NCBI RefSeq assembly: GCF_020217185.1 | Contig: NZ_JAIWNX010000289.1 | Span: 1-10,000, forward strand | From: Asticcacaulis sp. | GTDB lineage: Bacteria > Pseudomonadota > Alphaproteobacteria > Caulobacterales > Caulobacteraceae | Reading direction: 5' to 3' | DNA: 10,000 nt | Shown: positions 6,738 through 10,000 of the stretch, one piece after another | Layout of the letters: every line of letters starts with the position of its first letter | Position numbering within the stretch: position 1 is the stretch's first letter | Translations under genes and position numbers: made by a program | Notes under the pieces: model-generated | Databases searched by the model: none | The model's input: only the letters and a program-made list of their open reading frames with translations | What the model was told of the DNA's origin: nothing

Positions 6738-6804
6738 GATAACGTAACGGAATGCGTCCCATAGCCGCACTTGGGTCTGGACATGTCAGCGCCAAGGGTA
6801 CAGA

Positions 6805-6832
6805 TTGGGCGCGCCAGCATTTTCAATAATAA
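6805..6832 (+). promoter_or_regulatory. Possible promoter of the response regulator
   Basis: TTGGGC (6805-6810) and TAATAA (6827-6832) are separated by 16 bases and fit a loose sigma-70 type -35/-10 pair. Transcription would begin near 6839, giving a leader of about 20 bases. The AT-rich patch stands out from its GC-rich surroundings. Matches are partial, and no start site is known. Confidence 0.3.
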
Positions 6833-6845
6833 AAAGAATGCGGCC

Positions 6846-6850
6846 GGAGG
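6846..6850 (+). promoter_or_regulatory. Ribosome binding site favouring a TTG start
   Basis: GGAGG is followed by a 7-base spacer and then TTG at 6858-6860. The nearby ATG at 6864-6866 would be 13 bases away, which is too far. The upstream in-frame TTG (6771) and ATG (6783) lack a good site and would add residues outside the receiver fold. Confidence 0.6.
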
Positions 6851-6857
6851 TTTCGTC

Positions 6858-7505
6858 TTGAGTATGCCCCTTCCCGTTTCGGCACCCTCCATTCTGGTCG
6901 CCGATGATCACCCGCTCTTTCGTCAGGCCCTGATACTGGCGGCGCGAAAAGTCCGCCCGGACGCCCATATCCTCGAAGCCGGTACGCTGGACGCGGCGCT
7001 GGAGGTCGTGCGTCAGGCCACCAACCTCAAACTGGTCCTGCTCGATCTGCGTATGCCCGGTGCCGAGGGCTTTTCCGGCGTCGCTCTGCTGCACGCCGAG
7101 GTGCCGCATGTACCCGTGCTGGTCGTCTCGGCCGCCGACGCCGAAAAGGCGGCGCGCGAAGCCCGGCGCTTCGGCGCGGTGGGCTTTATCGGCAAGGACC
7201 AGCCGCTGCCGCGCATGCAGGAGGCCATCAGCGACGCTCTGGAAGGGCGCGTCAGCGACACACCGCCCGCCGATCCGGAGGTCGATACGGTGGCGGCCAA
7301 GGTCGCCGACCTGACCCCGACGCAGTTGCGTGTCCTGCTGGGCGTGCTGGCGGGGCGGCTCAACAAGCAGATCGCCTACGACCTCAGCATTTCGGAGGCC
7401 ACGGTGAAGGCACATATGACCGCCATCATGCGCAAGCTGGATGTGCAGAACCGTACTCAGGCCGTGCTGGCCGCCCGCGCTCTGGGCATCGGGATAGAGG
7501 GTTAA
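6858..7505 (+). CDS. NarL/FixJ-type (CrbR/ErdR-like) response regulator
   Basis: This is a 215-residue two-component response regulator. The receiver domain (about residues 10-128) has the acidic pair Asp16-Asp17, the phospho-acceptor Asp63 in LVLLDLRMPG, Ser91 in VLVVSA and Lys113 in GFIGKD. A LuxR-type helix-turn-helix follows (about 148-208), with LTPTQLRVLLGVLAG, NKQIAYDLSISEATVKAHMTAIMRKL and NRTQAVLAA. When phosphorylated it should bind DNA as a dimer. The start chosen is TTG at 6858, the only start with a well-spaced GGAGG; the alternative is ATG at 6864, giving two fewer residues. It converges on the symporter-fused kinase, with the two stop codons sharing TTAA, and is divergent from the porin. 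This kinase type is classically paired with a LuxR-type regulator (CrbS/CrbR, MxtR/ErdR), so cognate pairing is likely. The targets are inferred. Confidence 0.9.
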   Translation: MSMPLPVSAPSILVADDHPLFRQALILAARKVRPDAHILEAGTLDAALEVVRQATNLKLVLLDLRMPGAEGFSGVALLHAEVPHVPVLVVSAADAEKAAREARRFGAVGFIGKDQPLPRMQEAISDALEGRVSDTPPADPEVDTVAAKVADLTPTQLRVLLGVLAGRLNKQIAYDLSISEATVKAHMTAIMRKLDVQNRTQAVLAARALGIGIEG

Positions 7506-10000
7506 ACCCCCAGCCACTGCCGCAGGGTTTTGGGCTCAGCGGGTTTGGCGAAGACCGGCACGCCCGCCGCCTCGGCAGCCGCCTCGGTCGCCGGGTCGCG
7601 GTCTGCAGTGATCAGGGCCACGCGCAGGTCTGGATTACGCCCGCGCAAGCGCCGGATCAGCGACAGGCCGTCCTGACCCTCGCTCAGATTATAGTCAATC
7701 AGGGCGCAGTCGGCGGTTTCGGCCTGATTGAAGGCCGCCTGCGTGTCATCCACTGCCTGCACCTCACACCCCCACTGGGTCAGAAGCGCCGACATGGCTT
7801 CGCGCACTGCGGGCTCATCATCGACGATCAGCACGCGCCGTGCCGGGGCGTTAATCGCCACCGGTCCCGCCGTCGCGGCCTCTACCGCTTGAACGCGCGG
7901 CAGGGTCACCGCAAAGCGGCTGCCGCGCCCCGGGCGCGAACGCACCTCGACGCGCAGCCCCAGAAGGCGCGCCGTGCGCTCGACAATGGCCAGCCCCAGC
8001 CCGACCCCGGCCTCACCCGATACGCCCAGCCGCTCAAATTCGCGGAAGATACGGTCCTGATCCGCCTCGGCAATGCCGACGCCGGTATCATAGACCTCGA
8101 TCCGCACACGCTCTGGGCGCGGCCGCAGCACCAGCAGCACGCCACCGCTTTTTGTGTAGCGCACGGCATTGGACAGGAAGTTTTGCAGGATGGAGCGCAG
8201 CAGGGTGCGGTCGCTCTCCACCCACACCGACGGCGCGATCAGGCGCAGGCTCAGCCCCTTTTCCGCCGCCAGCGGCGTGAAGATCAGGCTCAGATCCCAC
8301 GCCAGAACTGACAGGTCGAAGCGCACCGGGCGCGGCGTGACGCCCCCGGCATCGAGCTTGGAGATATCGAGCAGGGATTTCAGCAGGGCATCCGCCGCCT
8401 CGATCGAGCGTTCGACATTGTCGACCAGCGCCCGCGCCTCGCCTTGCGTCTCCTCCGCCAGAGCCGCCGTAAACAGGCGCGCGGCGTGCAGCGGTTGCAA
8501 CAGATCATGGCTGGCCGCCGCCAGAAAGCGCGTCTTTTCTTCAGTAGCCCGCGCCAGAGCCGAATTGACCAGACGCAGCTCCGCCGTCCGGCGTTCCACG
8601 CGGCTTTCCAGCTCGGCGCGCGCCGTTTCCAGCGCTGACAGGGCGTCGGCCTCGCCCGTCACATCGGTAAAGCACATGACATAGCCGCCGCCGGGCATGG
8701 GGCCGCCGACCGTGCGGATCACCCGCCCGTCATTGCGCCGCCGTTGAAAAGCGTGGTGCGTGCCGCGCCGCATGTGGTCCAGCCGGCGGGCGACGTGGCT
8801 TTCGACCTCGCCCGGCCCGCATTCGCCGCGTTCGGCATTGAAGCGGATCAGCTCGGCCACCGGCGTGCCGACGCGCACAAGCTCAGGCGGGTATTGAAAC
8901 AGCTCCAGATAGCGCGTGTTCCACGCCACCAGCCGCAGGTTCTGATCGACCACGCTGACGCCGGGGTCGATGTTTTCCAGCGTCGCCGCCAGAAGACCGC
9001 GCGAAAATTGCAGGCTCTGACCCGAGCGATCGAGCAGGCGCGCCACCTCATCGACGCTGATCGCCGTGCCGGACAGGGCAGACGACACGATGGCGTGAGC
9101 CGAAGGCGCGCCGACCACCCCGGCGATTAGCCGCTCAGCCCGGCGCACAGCGGCGCGGTCGATGGGGGCGTGGTCCTGTATGCGGCCAAAGGCTTCGGCG
9201 ACCGCTTCGGGCCCGGCAAAGCGTGCCGTCAGCGTGGTCAACTGCCCCAGACTGTGCACCGCGCCTTGACGCACCGTCGGCGTCAGGCGCAGGCCAAAGC
9301 CCGGACGGGTGTGCCCGAAGGCCGAGACCAGCCCCCAGGCGGCGGCATTGGCTCCCAGCGAGGCCACTACCCCGTGCACCAGCGGATTGAGGTCCGGCCA
9401 CAAGGCCTTTACGCCGAACAGACCCTGCGGATCGAACAGGGTCAGGGCCGCCCCTTCAAGCCAGTGCGGCGAAGCTATGGTCGGCCAGAACAGGGTGTAG
9501 GTCCACACGATCAGCCCGGCCAGCAGCCCGGCCTGAATGGCGGCGGCATCGCGCGCCTTGCCATTGACGGCCAGAAGCAGGGCCGGCGTAAACTGCGCGA
9601 TAGCGGCGAAGGCGATCTGTCCGATGACCGCCAGTTGCTGCCCCGGCGGCACCCACAGGGCATAGGTCAGGGCCGCCCCCATCACCGCCGCAATCGAGGC
9701 GCGGCGCACCCACAGCATCAGCTTGCCGAAATCCGCTGCTGCCGAGGCGCTGCGGTGACGCAGCAGGAAGGGCGCGATCAGGTCGTTGGAAATCATGGTC
9801 GAAAGGGCGATGGTTTCGACCAGCACCATGCCCGTCGCCGCCGCAAAGCCGCCGATAAAGGCCAGCAGGGTCAGACCATTCAGCCCCGCCGCATAGGGCA
9901 GGTTGAGCACGAACAGATCATGCGGCACGTCCGGGCTCAGAAGCGTCAGTCCAGCCAGCGTAATGGGCGGCACCACCACCAGCGTCGCCAGCAGATAACC
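7502..10000 (-). CDS. Symporter-STAC-PAS hybrid sensor histidine kinase (CrbS/MxtR-like), 5' end outside window
   Basis: The frame is open to the right edge, giving 833 visible residues; the true start lies beyond 10000. The first ~225 visible residues are membrane helices of the sodium:solute symporter (PutP/SLC5) fold. A soluble STAC-type linker (about 240-340) follows, then a PAS domain (about 339-447: ENIDPGVSVVDQNLRLVAWNTRYLELF), a coiled coil, and a histidine kinase core. The kinase has the H box SHDLLQPLHAARLF (His498), the N box QNFLSNAVRYT (Asn607, Asn611), DTGVGI and GVGLGLAI. A C-terminal receiver has Asp727-Asp728, phospho-acceptor Asp769 (IDYNLSEGQDG) and Lys819. This architecture matches CrbS/MxtR, which couples solute sensing or transport to phosphorylation of a LuxR-type regulator and acetate-gene control. 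No Hpt domain is visible, so the attached receiver may tune the kinase or act as a sink. The ligand is unknown. Confidence 0.92.
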   Translation of the reverse strand, partial: GYLLATLVVVPPITLAGLTLLSPDVPHDLFVLNLPYAAGLNGLTLLAFIGGFAAATGMVLVETIALSTMISNDLIAPFLLRHRSASAAADFGKLMLWVRRASIAAVMGAALTYALWVPPGQQLAVIGQIAFAAIAQFTPALLLAVNGKARDAAAIQAGLLAGLIVWTYTLFWPTIASPHWLEGAALTLFDPQGLFGVKALWPDLNPLVHGVVASLGANAAAWGLVSAFGHTRPGFGLRLTPTVRQGAVHSLGQLTTLTARFAGPEAVAEAFGRIQDHAPIDRAAVRRAERLIAGVVGAPSAHAIVSSALSGTAISVDEVARLLDRSGQSLQFSRGLLAATLENIDPGVSVVDQNLRLVAWNTRYLELFQYPPELVRVGTPVAELIRFNAERGECGPGEVESHVARRLDHMRRGTHHAFQRRRNDGRVIRTVGGPMPGGGYVMCFTDVTGEADALSALETARAELESRVERRTAELRLVNSALARATEEKTRFLAAASHDLLQPLHAARLFTAALAEETQGEARALVDNVERSIEAADALLKSLLDISKLDAGGVTPRPVRFDLSVLAWDLSLIFTPLAAEKGLSLRLIAPSVWVESDRTLLRSILQNFLSNAVRYTKSGGVLLVLRPRPERVRIEVYDTGVGIAEADQDRIFREFERLGVSGEAGVGLGLAIVERTARLLGLRVEVRSRPGRGSRFAVTLPRVQAVEAATAGPVAINAPARRVLIVDDEPAVREAMSALLTQWGCEVQAVDDTQAAFNQAETADCALIDYNLSEGQDGLSLIRRLRGRNPDLRVALITADRDPATEAAAEAAGVPVFAKPAEPKTLRQWLGV

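Noticed and set aside
6786..7517. Long minus-strand open frame opposite the response regulator
   Set aside because: The plus frame has all receiver and LuxR-type motifs; the opposite translation is Gln/Arg/His-rich with no recognisable fold.

Overview
The window is a GC-rich, densely packed chromosomal segment. Two features point to an alphaproteobacterium, most likely Caulobacterales (an Asticcacaulis- or Caulobacter-like genome): the outer-membrane porin with a coiled-coil N-terminus, and the symporter-fused histidine kinase paired with a LuxR-type regulator. That placement is inferred from gene content and codon style, not from a marker gene. No RNA genes, insertion sequences, phage genes or CRISPR arrays are visible, and no gene-free stretch exceeds 300 bases. 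The longest gap is the 263-base divergent control region at 6595-6857.

Left part (1-2993). The C-terminal tail of a probable catalase ends at 111 and is followed by a strong intrinsic terminator. Next come two divergent genes: a membrane-anchored LytTR transcription factor (minus) and an integral-membrane acyltransferase of the OpgC/acyltransferase-3 type (plus). They share a short control region that carries a near-perfect 13-base direct repeat with a 30-base period, a natural candidate operator for the LytTR protein. The acyltransferase converges, with a 20-base overlap, on a Trp-rich TspO/MBR-like multi-pass membrane protein.

Middle part (3074-6594, all minus). In transcription order these are a DcaP-like porin, a concentrative nucleoside transporter (CNT/NupC family), a small lipoprotein with a C-terminal Cys pair, and a 76-residue PhnA/YjdM-like protein without the usual zinc ribbon. 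The porin and transporter look like an uptake pair: outer-membrane passage, then inner-membrane nucleoside import. The lipoprotein has its own leader with an inverted repeat just before the start codon.

Right part (6595-10000). A NarL/FixJ-type response regulator (plus) is divergent from the porin. It converges on a large symporter-STAC-PAS-histidine kinase-receiver protein (minus), which runs off the right edge. Together they resemble the CrbS/CrbR (MxtR/ErdR) systems that control acetate and central-carbon genes in other proteobacteria. The region between porin and regulator holds three perfect copies of GACCTTGGTCG. The simplest working model is that the kinase senses a solute, the regulator binds these boxes, and the porin/nucleoside-transporter pair and the regulator itself are targets. 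Only the boxes and gene order are seen directly; the regulatory link is inference.
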